Source: Robinsoniella peoriensis (GTDB lineage Bacteria; Bacillota; Clostridia; Lachnospirales; Lachnospiraceae). Taken from it: a DNA stretch of 64,000 nucleotides. Positions 1 to 8,950 of the stretch are shown one piece after another (the first letter of the stretch is position 1; each line of letters opens with the position of its first letter). The notes below the pieces were generated by a model that had not been told where the DNA came from, did not search any database, and saw only the letters and a program-made list of their open reading frames with translations. The position numbers and the translations under genes were made by a program. The stretch lies in the NCBI RefSeq assembly GCF_042680125.1, contig NZ_JBHTNY010000024.1. One strand, given 5' to 3'.

Positions 1-1034
1 TCACCAAGATAATTTCCTTCGTAATCATAATTTTTAATTGCAGTCATGGTATCTCTCGAAATACCAAATATTTTCATTTTTCGGGTATCCGGATTCAGGG
101 AAAGGAGAAAAACAGCATCCGCCTGTCCACCTTTCCCGGATATTCCCGGTATGGTTTCTATTTCCCGGGTGCGCTTATCGATACCCATACATAAAATGTT
201 GATTACGTTTTCCTGGTAACGATATGCTTTTCCATCATGGTAGTATAAGGACGGATCATACGCTTGCTCTTCATTTTTACCATCTTGCTTACCTTTGGCA
301 TCCTTACTTTCTTTTTCCAGTGTGGGTGCCTTGCTCAGTGTGTTCTTTTGCAGCAGGCTGTTCTTCCCCATAACCCGGTACGTATGATAGACTCCAAACC
401 CGCCCATCCCCGTAAACACGCATAAAGTAAAGCAGACAAGCACAATCCTGATTAATATTTTAAATTTTCTGCCTTTTGAAAATACATAACGGTAGAACAT
501 CGCCAAACCAAATCCAAGGAATCCTCCTAAGGTGTTGCAAACAAGGTCATCTATATCAAATACACCTGTCCTGGTTTGGAACTGAATAGTCTCAATAAAA
601 AGACTGCAAAGAGGAATCACCAGGAGTAAAAAATATTTCTTCTTTCCGTCGGATCGGATTAACTGTATAAAAACTCCCACTGGTACAAAAAGAAGGATAT
701 TACCAAATATCCGGACGATCGCCCTGTTGGGATATCCGGCACGAAATATTTCATCAAATAAAATCAGATTCACTTTCGCTTCTTTCATCGGTACTCTTGT
801 AAAAAGTGTAATGCTGAGTATGATCCCTAGATACAGAAGCAGCATACTGATTACGGAGATATTCCGAACCTTTATCTTAGCAGTATCGGTGATACGCAGG
901 TGCGCTGCGGTAAAATAAACCGCAATACACAATAAAACAGCTGACAACACCATAATCAGAAAGGAAAAGGGAACTTTTTCTAATTCTGCTGACATGGTTT
1001 CCAGCACTTTACCGAAATTAATGATCGCTTTCAT
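1..1034 (-). CDS. VanZ-LCP fusion protein, EPS1 copy (3' end outside window)
   Basis: This is the last visible gene of EPS1. Its start is ATG at 1034 and it runs off the window at base 1, leaving about 344 codons. It aligns without frameshift to the complete 561-residue copy at 38838-40523. The N-terminal half has several membrane segments and the VanZ-like pattern (a loop with E-x-x-Q followed by D-D-L, N-T and G-G). The visible C-terminal part begins the LytR-CpsA-Psr (LCP) domain with the conserved S-R-D-T. LCP enzymes transfer undecaprenyl-linked polymers to peptidoglycan, so the likely role is attachment of the EPS1 polymer to the wall. The call is by homology. The missing 3' end means integrity cannot be judged. 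Confidence 0.85.
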   Translation of the reverse strand, partial: MKAIINFGKVLETMSAELEKVPFSFLIMVLSAVLLCIAVYFTAAHLRITDTAKIKVRNISVISMLLLYLGIILSITLFTRVPMKEAKVNLILFDEIFRAGYPNRAIVRIFGNILLFVPVGVFIQLIRSDGKKKYFLLLVIPLCSLFIETIQFQTRTGVFDIDDLVCNTLGGFLGFGLAMFYRYVFSKGRKFKILIRIVLVCFTLCVFTGMGGFGVYHTYRVMGKNSLLQKNTLSKAPTLEKESKDAKGKQDGKNEEQAYDPSLYYHDGKAYRYQENVINILCMGIDKRTREIETIPGISGKGGQADAVFLLSLNPDTRKMKIFGISRDTMTAIKNYDYEGNYLG

Positions 1035-1077
1035 AACATCCTCCTTTGCATCTGTATTCTAAATCCGATCTGTATCT

Positions 1078-2514
1078 TTAATTATCCCCATCCGATACTT
1101 TTTGTTTGTAATAACGGTAAGACTTTCCATAATAATAGTTGTGATATCCGTACTTTAGGAACCCTGCTTCCACATAGTTTAAAACGTAACCCACCAGCTT
1201 AAGTTCTGAATTTGCAAGCATTTCCATGCCTTCCCGCACGTACCTTGCTTCCACATAATCCTGTCTCACCAGATATATTCCGGCGTCTGCATACTCGGAT
1301 ATCATAGATGCATCTGTAAAAAAAGAAACCGGCGGCGTATCTATGACCACATAATCATATTCACTGCCCAAAGAATCCAGAATTTCCTGAAAACGGGGAT
1401 TGGAAAGAACATTTGCAGTATCTTCCCTTGCTTTTCCGGCACACAAAACCATAATATGATCCCTGTACTTTTTAACTGCCTTCTCTAATTCCAATTTATT
1501 TTCTATAACATCCTGCAAGCCTTCTCCACTGTTCTCTATTCCCAGCATCGTGCCGATGGAAGGATGCCTCAGATCACAGTCAACCAGAACCACTCTTTTT
1601 CCTTCATCTGCCATAGCCTGAGCCAGATTCACCGCAAATGTTGTCTTGCCTTCACTTGGCAGTGAACTGGTGATCATCAGGATTTTGGCATTCTCTTCTT
1701 TCAGGTGTTTTGCAGTTCTGGACTGTATGGACCTTATGGCCTGGCGGAAATCATAGGAAACCTTCTTGTCCGAAATTAAGATATGGCGTACTTCTTTATT
1801 GGTCCGCTTCTTCTCCTTCACTTTCGGAATGTACGCCAGGCAGTCCAGATTCACAATTTTTTTCATATCCGTCTCTCTGCGGATTGTTTTTCTTGTGAGG
1901 GCATAGCATACCAGAAGAACAAATACACAGCAGCCTCCGGACAGAATGCCCATAAGGATGTACTTTAACTGTGGATATGGATTCACTGGGTTCTCTGTTG
2001 CCAGGGTGTAATCGATTACATTTAACTCTACCGTTCCAACATTTTTGGATGCATATACCGGATAAGTTTCCTGGAAAGCTTCCATCATTGCATTTGCCTG
2101 GTTATAATCCGCAGAAGTTATCATTACATTTAGCATATTAGAGGAACTGGTATTATACATGCGGATGCTCCCGGGCAGCTTTTCTTCCTTAATCTGCATC
2201 TTCTGTTTTATATCAGAGGACAAACCGGTATTTGCCAGAATATCCGGAAACGATGCACTCAGCCGCCCTGTGATCACCACATCTGTTGCTGCATCTCCTG
2301 TTTTCGTCACCACGTATGTCAGTTTTGCCTGATAAAGCAGGGTATAATTCCAGGATTTAACTGCAACTATTCCGCCTGAAGTCATAAGAAAGACAAGCAG
2401 AAGCAGAATTTTCCAACGCTTCAAGCCATTCCACATATTATCAATAAAATTTCTCACGTCCAGAATTTTATCGTCATCATAAATGATGTCTATTTTATCA
2501 TTGTATAGCTGCAT
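1078..2514 (-). CDS. Wzz-type co-polymerase fused to BY-kinase (second of the EPS1 pair)
   Basis: 478 residues. An N-terminal Wzz-like part has two membrane segments (about residues 34-52 and 185-208) flanking an extracytoplasmic loop. A cytoplasmic bacterial tyrosine kinase domain follows. Visible motifs are Walker A (SSLPSEGKTT), Walker A' (VLVDCDLRHP), Walker B (VVIDTPP) and a C-terminal tyrosine cluster (YGYHNYYYGKSYRYY). Such proteins control chain length and are dephosphorylated by CpsB. Streptococci split this into CpsC and CpsD, while here both halves are fused. It starts one base after the upstream kinase gene stops, with a GAGG ribosome site, so the two are almost certainly translated together. 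It is the canonical kinase of the two, because the upstream one has an altered P-loop. Confidence 0.93.
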   Translation of the reverse strand: MQLYNDKIDIIYDDDKILDVRNFIDNMWNGLKRWKILLLLVFLMTSGGIVAVKSWNYTLLYQAKLTYVVTKTGDAATDVVITGRLSASFPDILANTGLSSDIKQKMQIKEEKLPGSIRMYNTSSSNMLNVMITSADYNQANAMMEAFQETYPVYASKNVGTVELNVIDYTLATENPVNPYPQLKYILMGILSGGCCVFVLLVCYALTRKTIRRETDMKKIVNLDCLAYIPKVKEKKRTNKEVRHILISDKKVSYDFRQAIRSIQSRTAKHLKEENAKILMITSSLPSEGKTTFAVNLAQAMADEGKRVVLVDCDLRHPSIGTMLGIENSGEGLQDVIENKLELEKAVKKYRDHIMVLCAGKAREDTANVLSNPRFQEILDSLGSEYDYVVIDTPPVSFFTDASMISEYADAGIYLVRQDYVEARYVREGMEMLANSELKLVGYVLNYVEAGFLKYGYHNYYYGKSYRYYKQKVSDGDN

Positions 2515-2515
2515 G

Positions 2516-3940
2516 TTAATTCCTCACCTTCACGTCATGGTTATTCGCCGGACCTCTGTCATATCTTCCATAATATTTCTTATATCCATATGCCTTCGCT
2601 CCTGCCCTGCCGACAACTCTGGAACAAACCGCATTTAACACAAACCCGGTAACTTCCGTCCCTCCCCGTTCTAACAGATCAATGATGTCATTGATATTTC
2701 TGGCCCTTGCCATATTCTGCCTGATCACTAAAATTGTCTGTGGAATGATAGAAGCCAGAACTTCCACATCTCTGATGATTCCGGCTGGAGGGACATCCAG
2801 TATAATGTAGTCCATCTCTTCTTCTGCTCTTTTTAACAATTCTTTCGCTTTTTCATTTGTTAAGAGGATATCGCTTTCGATCATGGTTTTTGTGGAAAAG
2901 CAATAGTTAACCAGATCATTTTTTTCCCGGAAAATAACGTCTTCATAGGATGCTTTGCCCTCCAGATACGAGACAATATCCCTCCCCTTGGGAATCTCCC
3001 GGTCTAAGATACGATACAATGCAGGTTTCTTCATATCTACATCAATCAGAAGTACTTTTTTCCCTCTGGATGCCAGTTTTAGCGCAAGGTTTGCAGCAAT
3101 TGTAGATTTTCCTTCATTTTCCATAACACTGGTTACCATGAAAGTTTTGTCCCGGCTTTTTTCCAGCTTACGCAGCAGCATCGTTACCGTTTTACTCATT
3201 TCTTCAGAATAAGTAAAGCTGACCGTAGGATTGGAAAGTAAGATACTCTTTTTTGCGTATTTATTTTCAAAGTGTATTTCACCCAGATAGTCAGCGTCTA
3301 TCAGCTTCTTTGCCTGCATGGCATTCTGAATTCTCCCGCTGAATATATTGGCAATGCCTATCATACTTATTTCCATTAAGATCACAAATATAAAAATGGT
3401 TATGGAAATTGCCATGGCATTATTAGACTCACGGGTAATCTTCGCTGCCAGGGGCGCACCGGTTTTCTCCATCAGGTATCCGCCTGTCAGATAGGAGGAT
3501 ACCTTCGCATAATTCTTTAAAGCAGCAGACATCATCCGAAAGGAAGCCTCTGCTGATAAAGCCCTGGTTTCCAGCAGAATCATGTTAGAGCCCTCTACAC
3601 TTTTTGCCTGTATCGTTCCGGGAAGTTTGCTGTAGTCAAGCTCTTCCCGGACACGGCTGCCCAAAACATCACTGTTCAGGGAGCTGACACATCTTCCCAC
3701 CACATTGTTTATGTTAAAATCCCCTAAGGAACTGAGTGTATTATCTCTGGATATTACAACCATGTTCATTTTGGATACATACACGTCCGGTCTGATCCGG
3801 TTCCAGATCCCGAAAAAACAAATTCCAAAGGTAAATGCCAGCATCAGTATGTACGGAATATTTTTCAGCAATGTCCGTCCTATCGATATATAATCGATTC
3901 CGGAATCCTTTATTTCCTCCTGACGATTGTCATAATCCAT
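2516..3940 (-). CDS. Wzz-type co-polymerase/BY-kinase-like protein with atypical P-loop (first of the EPS1 pair)
   Basis: 474 residues with the same architecture as its downstream neighbour: a membrane segment near residues 28-46, an extracytoplasmic loop, a second segment near 175-197, then a cytoplasmic ATPase. The Walker A stretch reads SVMENEGKST, so the usual proline-glycine before E-G-K-S/T is replaced by E-N. Walker A' (LIDVDMKKP) and Walker B (IILDVPP) are present, and the tail carries a tyrosine cluster (YGYKKYYGRY). It may be a less active partner of the kinase at 1078-2514 or a kinase with a modified nucleotide site. The same substitution occurs in the EPS2 copy (41971-43395), so it is a maintained feature and not decay. 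Confidence 0.9.
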   Translation of the reverse strand: MDYDNRQEEIKDSGIDYISIGRTLLKNIPYILMLAFTFGICFFGIWNRIRPDVYVSKMNMVVISRDNTLSSLGDFNINNVVGRCVSSLNSDVLGSRVREELDYSKLPGTIQAKSVEGSNMILLETRALSAEASFRMMSAALKNYAKVSSYLTGGYLMEKTGAPLAAKITRESNNAMAISITIFIFVILMEISMIGIANIFSGRIQNAMQAKKLIDADYLGEIHFENKYAKKSILLSNPTVSFTYSEEMSKTVTMLLRKLEKSRDKTFMVTSVMENEGKSTIAANLALKLASRGKKVLLIDVDMKKPALYRILDREIPKGRDIVSYLEGKASYEDVIFREKNDLVNYCFSTKTMIESDILLTNEKAKELLKRAEEEMDYIILDVPPAGIIRDVEVLASIIPQTILVIRQNMARARNINDIIDLLERGGTEVTGFVLNAVCSRVVGRAGAKAYGYKKYYGRYDRGPANNHDVKVRN

Positions 3941-3949
3941 AATTTCCTC

Positions 3950-4885
3950 CTATTCTACTACCACCAGAAGCTCCGCATTGCAGGTATACTCCTGGCTGTC
4001 TGTGGTATAAGTATATACAACAGAGTAATTACCCTTTTTTCCGGTATCAACATTGGATGCGTATTTTATTCGGGAAATATTAATCCATTTTCCGGACTTC
4101 TCTTTTGCTTCTGCTTCTGTGACTTCTTTCTTTTTCCCGTTCACTTTCATGCTTACCATAGGACCAAAATCGATACTCAGGGTCATCTGGTCATATACAT
4201 AATCCAGATAATCCGTTGGCTCAAAAGCATCACCTTTTGAAAGATAAATGACATATTGCTTTAACATAATCTTAGGAACAAAGTTTCTTTCCTCATAACT
4301 GTCATCATAGATTTCCACTTTTACAGGCAAGGCGGCGGTATCCCCTACGCTGTTAGTCACCTGAAGTGTGCAGTCATAGATTCCCGCTTTAGGATCTTCA
4401 TCAAATTTATCTTCTCCTTCAATTTTGATGAACGGACTGATATCACCATCCAGACAGTCATCTGCTTTTACATACTGAATCAGAGATATGTCTTCATTTT
4501 TAGAAAAACGAAGGGGACTGGTGATGGAAAATCTTGGGCTGTGATAATCTGTATAATGCAGTTTTCTCGTTACAGCTCCAATATTATTGGAATGGTCAAA
4601 TGCCGCATAAGAAATCATAAATTCGTTATCAGCACCTGATTGATCTTTTTCAATACTCTCAATCAGCAATGAATCCGTAACATCTCCATCCTGTTCATCG
4701 ATGGCTTTTATCCCTTTCATCAGTTCTTCATTCCCCGCCTCAATGGAAGCTGATATTTCCTCATTTTCACAAATAAGATCCGGACCGGTCACATCCCGCT
4801 TCTTCTGCATCTGATATACCTCATATACACCAAAACCCAGAGAAATGATAAAAGCCAATATAATGAATCTTTTAATCCATTTCAT
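3950..4885 (-). CDS. Membrane-anchored Ig-like (DUF5011-type) protein of the EPS operon
   Basis: 311 residues with one N-terminal membrane anchor (about residues 5-22) and an extracytoplasmic remainder. Two stretches near residues 40-110 and 115-190 resemble bacterial Ig/HYR-like repeats of the DUF5011 kind: 'DQDGDVT' and 'DCLDGDIS' followed by strands ending in 'Y-x-x-D' or 'V-x-V-x-I-Y-D'. No catalytic motif is visible. It sits between the CpsB phosphatase and the kinase pair in both EPS operons with the same length, so it is probably an accessory part of the assembly or length-control machinery on the outer face of the membrane. That role is inferred from position only. Confidence 0.8.
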   Translation of the reverse strand: MKWIKRFIILAFIISLGFGVYEVYQMQKKRDVTGPDLICENEEISASIEAGNEELMKGIKAIDEQDGDVTDSLLIESIEKDQSGADNEFMISYAAFDHSNNIGAVTRKLHYTDYHSPRFSITSPLRFSKNEDISLIQYVKADDCLDGDISPFIKIEGEDKFDEDPKAGIYDCTLQVTNSVGDTAALPVKVEIYDDSYEERNFVPKIMLKQYVIYLSKGDAFEPTDYLDYVYDQMTLSIDFGPMVSMKVNGKKKEVTEAEAKEKSGKWINISRIKYASNVDTGKKGNYSVVYTYTTDSQEYTCNAELLVVVE

Positions 4886-4908
4886 AATATGTATCTCCTC
4901 TTTCTGTA

Positions 4909-5652
4909 CTATATAAACGTTAAATGATGCGGCTGTAAGGTTTGTATCTCTTCATTATTAATAATGCGGTCCGGATTTTTTTCCAAAAGTAATTCTGCGT
5001 ATTCCACAGAAAATTCTTTTATCAAGAACCTCCGGATTCTATCCATGGAAATAGTTCTCCCGGCATAACCGTGTGCATCGGAAGCCACCAATTGTACCAG
5101 ATTGGAGCGGAGCATTGCATATGCCAGCCTCGCTGCATATGTCCCAAACTCTCCAAAGAGACTTCCTTTGTTAATCTGCATTGCACAATCCTGCTTTATT
5201 AATTCATAAATAAATTCCGGATTATCCTGCATAAAATAATACCGTTCCGGGTGTGCCAGAATAACCCGGTACCCTATTGCCTGTATCTGACAAATTGCCT
5301 GGTTAACCTGCTCCGGCCGTTCCCGGAAATCAAACTCTAAGAGAACATAACTGCCGTGATTCATCGTGATCACTTCTTTGCGGTCCAGCTTCTCACATAA
5401 GTGATCATCGAAATACAACTCCATTCCCGGTAATATTTCTACTGGAATCTGATAACCTTTCAGTTTCTTTCGCAGATATTCCAAAACCTCATAATAATCT
5501 ACCGTGGAATAAGGATAACAGTTTCCATGGCTGGCTGCGATGATCCTGTCTGTGCCATTTTCATAAGCCGTATATATCATATCGATACTCTCTTCCACTG
5601 TCTCAGGTCCGTCATCAAGACCGGGTAAAATATGTGCATGGATATCTGTCAC
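4909..5652 (-). CDS. cpsB: CpsB/CapC-type PHP tyrosine-protein phosphatase
   Basis: 247 residues, the usual length of the family. The N-terminus reads MTDIHAHILPGLDDG, the metal-binding signature of PHP-fold phosphatases such as CpsB and YwqE. Further metal ligands are likely at 'AASHG', 'LPGMELY', 'ILAHPERY' and 'ASDAHG'. The enzyme removes phosphate from the tyrosine cluster of the BY-kinases encoded two genes downstream and so cycles polymer length control. It is soluble, with no signal peptide or membrane segment. It starts 12 bases after the acyltransferase gene ends. Confidence 0.95.
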   Translation of the reverse strand: MTDIHAHILPGLDDGPETVEESIDMIYTAYENGTDRIIAASHGNCYPYSTVDYYEVLEYLRKKLKGYQIPVEILPGMELYFDDHLCEKLDRKEVITMNHGSYVLLEFDFRERPEQVNQAICQIQAIGYRVILAHPERYYFMQDNPEFIYELIKQDCAMQINKGSLFGEFGTYAARLAYAMLRSNLVQLVASDAHGYAGRTISMDRIRRFLIKEFSVEYAELLLEKNPDRIINNEEIQTLQPHHLTFI

Positions 5653-5664
5653 GGAAGATACCTC

Positions 5665-6696
5665 CTATCCTTTCATTTTTTTATATGGATTTTTCAACTG
5701 TGCAAAATGTAAGAAGGCGGAAAAAAGAATTACAAGTCCAAGTACCAGAACCGGTTTCGCATACAGACCAAAATCTCCTGCAAAAAACGGTATCCGTTCC
5801 CAGAACTTTCCCACCACTTCAATGACAGCAACCTGACTAATATAAATATACAAATATAGATTAGAACCAATCTGTTCTATTAACGTTCCTTTTTTGCTGT
5901 TCCCGTTTTGTATTGCATAAAGGTAAAGTCCGGTAATAAACACTACATTTCCGGTATATAACAATGCATTGCCCACGAACCGGCTTTCCATTATAATCAT
6001 TACCGTTCCCAACACTGAAATTAAGAGGGGAATATTTTTATTTTTTATCAACTTAATATTTTTTTCTTTGTTATGAAGATAATGCCCCAGCATAAAAAAC
6101 GGATAACCTGTAAGCAGAAAATTCCGGTACCATTTCAAATGGATATCAAATTCCAATACGGTTCCCAGTTCACAAAGTACCAGATTCACAATCAGTAAAA
6201 TACTTGCGGTTAAATAAAGAACAAAGTACCGTTTTCCAAATATCTTTACCAGAATCCCAAACAACAGATAAACATATAACGCTGCGGGAATATACCACAG
6301 TACTCCATTGATCGAATCGGTTACATTAAACAGCAGAAAATCGAATATATTCTGACTCTGAAAGATTGCCAGGCTCAGCCATTCCATCGCTTCTGCTATG
6401 CCGCCGCTTAATAATTTCGGCAGAAAGCGCCAGCCGATATAGCAGATCATGGCCGCCACCAGTAACTGTAATGTTTTCTTAATCCTTCGCCCGGTAACCA
6501 CAAGGGTTGTTTCCTTATCTGCAAAGAATGTATAATACCCGCTCAGCATAAAAAAGAAAGGAATACCGGTTCTTGCAAAAGCAGATATTACCGCACCGGG
6601 AACCGAGGGAAAGCGGCAATGGATTAATACAATTCCCATACAGGCAAGGCCTTTTAGGTAATTTAAAAAATAGTTAGTTTGATTTTGGTTTTTCAT
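5665..6696 (-). CDS. Acyltransferase family 3 membrane protein
   Basis: 343 residues and about ten hydrophobic segments. The first segments read 'YLKGLACMGIVLIHC', 'RTGIPFFFMLSGYYTF' and similar, which is the acyltransferase-3 (OafA/NodX-type) pattern with the conserved histidine in helix 1 and the R-x-x-x-P-F-F loop. It probably adds an acetyl or similar group to a sugar of the EPS1 repeat unit. The start codon directly abuts the stop of the upstream glycosyltransferase, which implies coupled translation. The EPS2 copy (45127-46206) is similar but carries a short repeat insertion. Confidence 0.88.
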   Translation of the reverse strand: MKNQNQTNYFLNYLKGLACMGIVLIHCRFPSVPGAVISAFARTGIPFFFMLSGYYTFFADKETTLVVTGRRIKKTLQLLVAAMICYIGWRFLPKLLSGGIAEAMEWLSLAIFQSQNIFDFLLFNVTDSINGVLWYIPAALYVYLLFGILVKIFGKRYFVLYLTASILLIVNLVLCELGTVLEFDIHLKWYRNFLLTGYPFFMLGHYLHNKEKNIKLIKNKNIPLLISVLGTVMIIMESRFVGNALLYTGNVVFITGLYLYAIQNGNSKKGTLIEQIGSNLYLYIYISQVAVIEVVGKFWERIPFFAGDFGLYAKPVLVLGLVILFSAFLHFAQLKNPYKKMKG

Positions 6697-7680
6697 TTAC
6701 AATTTACCCCACTTCTTTTTTACAGCAAGATAAAGATCTAAAAAACCCACTTTATAATTATTGTTGTATTTCTGAAAAAAAAGCATATAGTAAAGCCATA
6801 TAAATATATTTTTCTTCGTAAGAAATTGATAACGCAAATCATTGCATTGAATTGCCTTTTTTAAATATCTTTTCTTCTCACCTGCAGACTTACTTTCTTC
6901 TTTTCCAGTAAGAAGCAGATTTAAAATGCTTTCATAATATAATTTCCATTCTGCGCATGATTTCACCCGCTTTTCCAAAGTCTTCACTTCGTGCCAGGAT
7001 GTATTCGTATCATGGCATCTGCGATAAATAGAGCAAAAATTTATTTTATAAGTACTATCCATAAAATTTGCAAATCCCCATAAATATAAGTCATGTCCTA
7101 TCTCAAAAACACCGTACTCTCTGATCTCATTGAAAAAATCCTTTTTAAAACACATACAGCAGCCCAAACCCTTTAAAATATGGTTAGTGCTAGAATAAGG
7201 TATATACCGGACCCTAAGATCATAATCTTTGGGATTACAGCTCTGATAAAATATTGCCTCGTCAGAATTATATTTCCCGGAAAAGTTTGCACATTCTGCT
7301 AAAAGTACGTTTATTTCTTTGTTTTCCTGCATCACCCCGGCCATGATCTCAACTTTTGTATTTACCCATATATCATCCTGATCGCAAAGAAATATATATT
7401 TTCCGGACGCCATTTCTATCGTATCCATAAAATTCCGAACATACCCCTTGTTGGGCCTGTTTACTGATATCCGCCAATTATGTAAAGAATGTTGCCGGAT
7501 AAATTCTTTTATAAGTTCAACTGTATTATCGGCAGACGCATCATCTGATATCAGTACTTCATCTACCTGTAATGTCTGATTCCTTAATGATTCCAATTGT
7601 TCAACAATAAATCGCTCACCATTATAAGTAGCCAATACTACACTTATGCTCTTTGATATCCTGCTTTTTTCATCTTGCAT
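6697..7680 (-). CDS. Glycosyltransferase family 2, EPS1-specific
   Basis: GT-A fold family 2 enzyme of about 327 residues. It shows 'ISVVLATYNG' at the N-terminus, 'LISDDAS', and 'FLCDQDDIW' as the metal-binding acidic motif. This is the subgroup that includes many rhamnosyl- and galactosyltransferases; the sugar cannot be read from sequence. I place the start at 7680, where an AGGG site lies nine bases upstream. An in-frame upstream ATG at 7740 would overlap the previous gene by 23 bases and has no ribosome site. EPS2 has no counterpart; an unrelated acyltransferase occupies this slot there. The gene is visibly more A/T-rich than its neighbours, which fits a cassette acquired separately. Confidence 0.85.
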   Translation of the reverse strand: MQDEKSRISKSISVVLATYNGERFIVEQLESLRNQTLQVDEVLISDDASADNTVELIKEFIRQHSLHNWRISVNRPNKGYVRNFMDTIEMASGKYIFLCDQDDIWVNTKVEIMAGVMQENKEINVLLAECANFSGKYNSDEAIFYQSCNPKDYDLRVRYIPYSSTNHILKGLGCCMCFKKDFFNEIREYGVFEIGHDLYLWGFANFMDSTYKINFCSIYRRCHDTNTSWHEVKTLEKRVKSCAEWKLYYESILNLLLTGKEESKSAGEKKRYLKKAIQCNDLRYQFLTKKNIFIWLYYMLFFQKYNNNYKVGFLDLYLAVKKKWGKL

Positions 7681-7717
7681 TTTTATATACCCTGACTCCT
7701 CTTGTGAAAATATATCT

Positions 7718-8944
7718 TTATTGTTTTTTATAGATTTCATTCATAAATGATATCTTTTTATCCCATGTATAATTATCAAGTACTTTCTTATACGCTGCTA
7801 ATCCCTTTTCCCTTACCAGTTCCGGCTTTCTAATACATTCTTCCATTATTTCTGCAAGCTTCATTATGTATTCTTCACGGCTATTCCCGGATATTAAAAA
7901 TCCTTCCTGGTCGGTAACCATCAGAGCCGCCCCACCTTGATTTAATGTAATTACCGGTAATCCATGAGAAAAAGCTTCTACTAATACAGTTCCTGTAGTT
8001 TCCCTCAGACTTGGAAATATAAAAAGATCTGCTTTATCGTAATACTTTTGCATGTTTTCATATGATAATTTTCCAGTAAAAATCACTTTTTTATTTAAAT
8101 TCTTTTTATTACAGGATTCTTTTAAATAGTCTGACTCCGGGCCATCACCGCACAAAATCACCTGATACTTCAACTCAGAATCCACAATCGATAAGGCATC
8201 TATTAATAGCGAAAGACCTTTTCGGAACACCATACGGCCTGACCATATAAAGGTCATTATTTTTTCTGGCTGATTCGATAATCTTGCTATTCTATCAGTC
8301 ATTAGAACCTTTTCTTTTTCAATTGCCACATCCAGAAGCAAATAGCATTTTTGCTTACTTTTAATATGCGGCAGTAAAAAATCATACGTTTCCCTGTTGG
8401 TAAAAAAAATAGAATCTGCTTTATTAATGGCTCTTTTGTATCTGGGATTGCAAATCGTTATTTTATTAATCAATGATCGAATATCTTCTTCTGCCCTGTT
8501 ATGCCTGGTATAATATTTAAGCGGTTTCGGCGTTTGCTGTGCCCCGCCGATAGGTCCCAGCAGATAGCGGGTATTTATCTTGTACAGAAATCCTATTAAA
8601 CGAAAATCGCTGGTAGAAACATGATGAATAAGATCAAACTGATATATCTTATGCAGCTTTTTTATCATTCTATATGCCGGATACTGCCATAATTTCTGGT
8701 ATACCAGAAACCCTTTTCCTGTTTTATAATAGAAATTCATCCAATTCGGTATATCACAATAGAAGAAATGCATATTGGTTATGTTATGCTCTGATAAGTA
8801 TCTTTCAATCTGTGGTTCCCTGTCTTTTCGTGTCACCACATATACCTCATGGTCAGTTCTCATATAAAATGGCCAGAGCCATCCAAGCCCCTCATCACTC
8901 CCTGCATTGGGTTCACAGGAAAAAGAATAGTATAAGATTCTCAT
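7718..8944 (-). CDS. Glycosyltransferase family 4 (GT-B)
   Basis: 408 residues. A GT-B enzyme with an N-terminal acceptor domain and a C-terminal donor domain. The donor half shows 'FIWSGRMVFRKG', 'LCGDGPE', 'FIFPSLRETTGTVLVEA' (the E-x7-E retaining motif) and 'NQGGAAL'. It transfers a sugar from a nucleotide donor to the lipid-linked repeat unit on the cytoplasmic side. It lies six bases downstream of the GT32-like gene in the same operon. The EPS2 counterpart (47237-48529) is close but carries a KTDQ repeat. Confidence 0.93.
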   Translation of the reverse strand: MRILYYSFSCEPNAGSDEGLGWLWPFYMRTDHEVYVVTRKDREPQIERYLSEHNITNMHFFYCDIPNWMNFYYKTGKGFLVYQKLWQYPAYRMIKKLHKIYQFDLIHHVSTSDFRLIGFLYKINTRYLLGPIGGAQQTPKPLKYYTRHNRAEEDIRSLINKITICNPRYKRAINKADSIFFTNRETYDFLLPHIKSKQKCYLLLDVAIEKEKVLMTDRIARLSNQPEKIMTFIWSGRMVFRKGLSLLIDALSIVDSELKYQVILCGDGPESDYLKESCNKKNLNKKVIFTGKLSYENMQKYYDKADLFIFPSLRETTGTVLVEAFSHGLPVITLNQGGAALMVTDQEGFLISGNSREEYIMKLAEIMEECIRKPELVREKGLAAYKKVLDNYTWDKKISFMNEIYKKQ

Positions 8945-8950
8945 CTGGGT

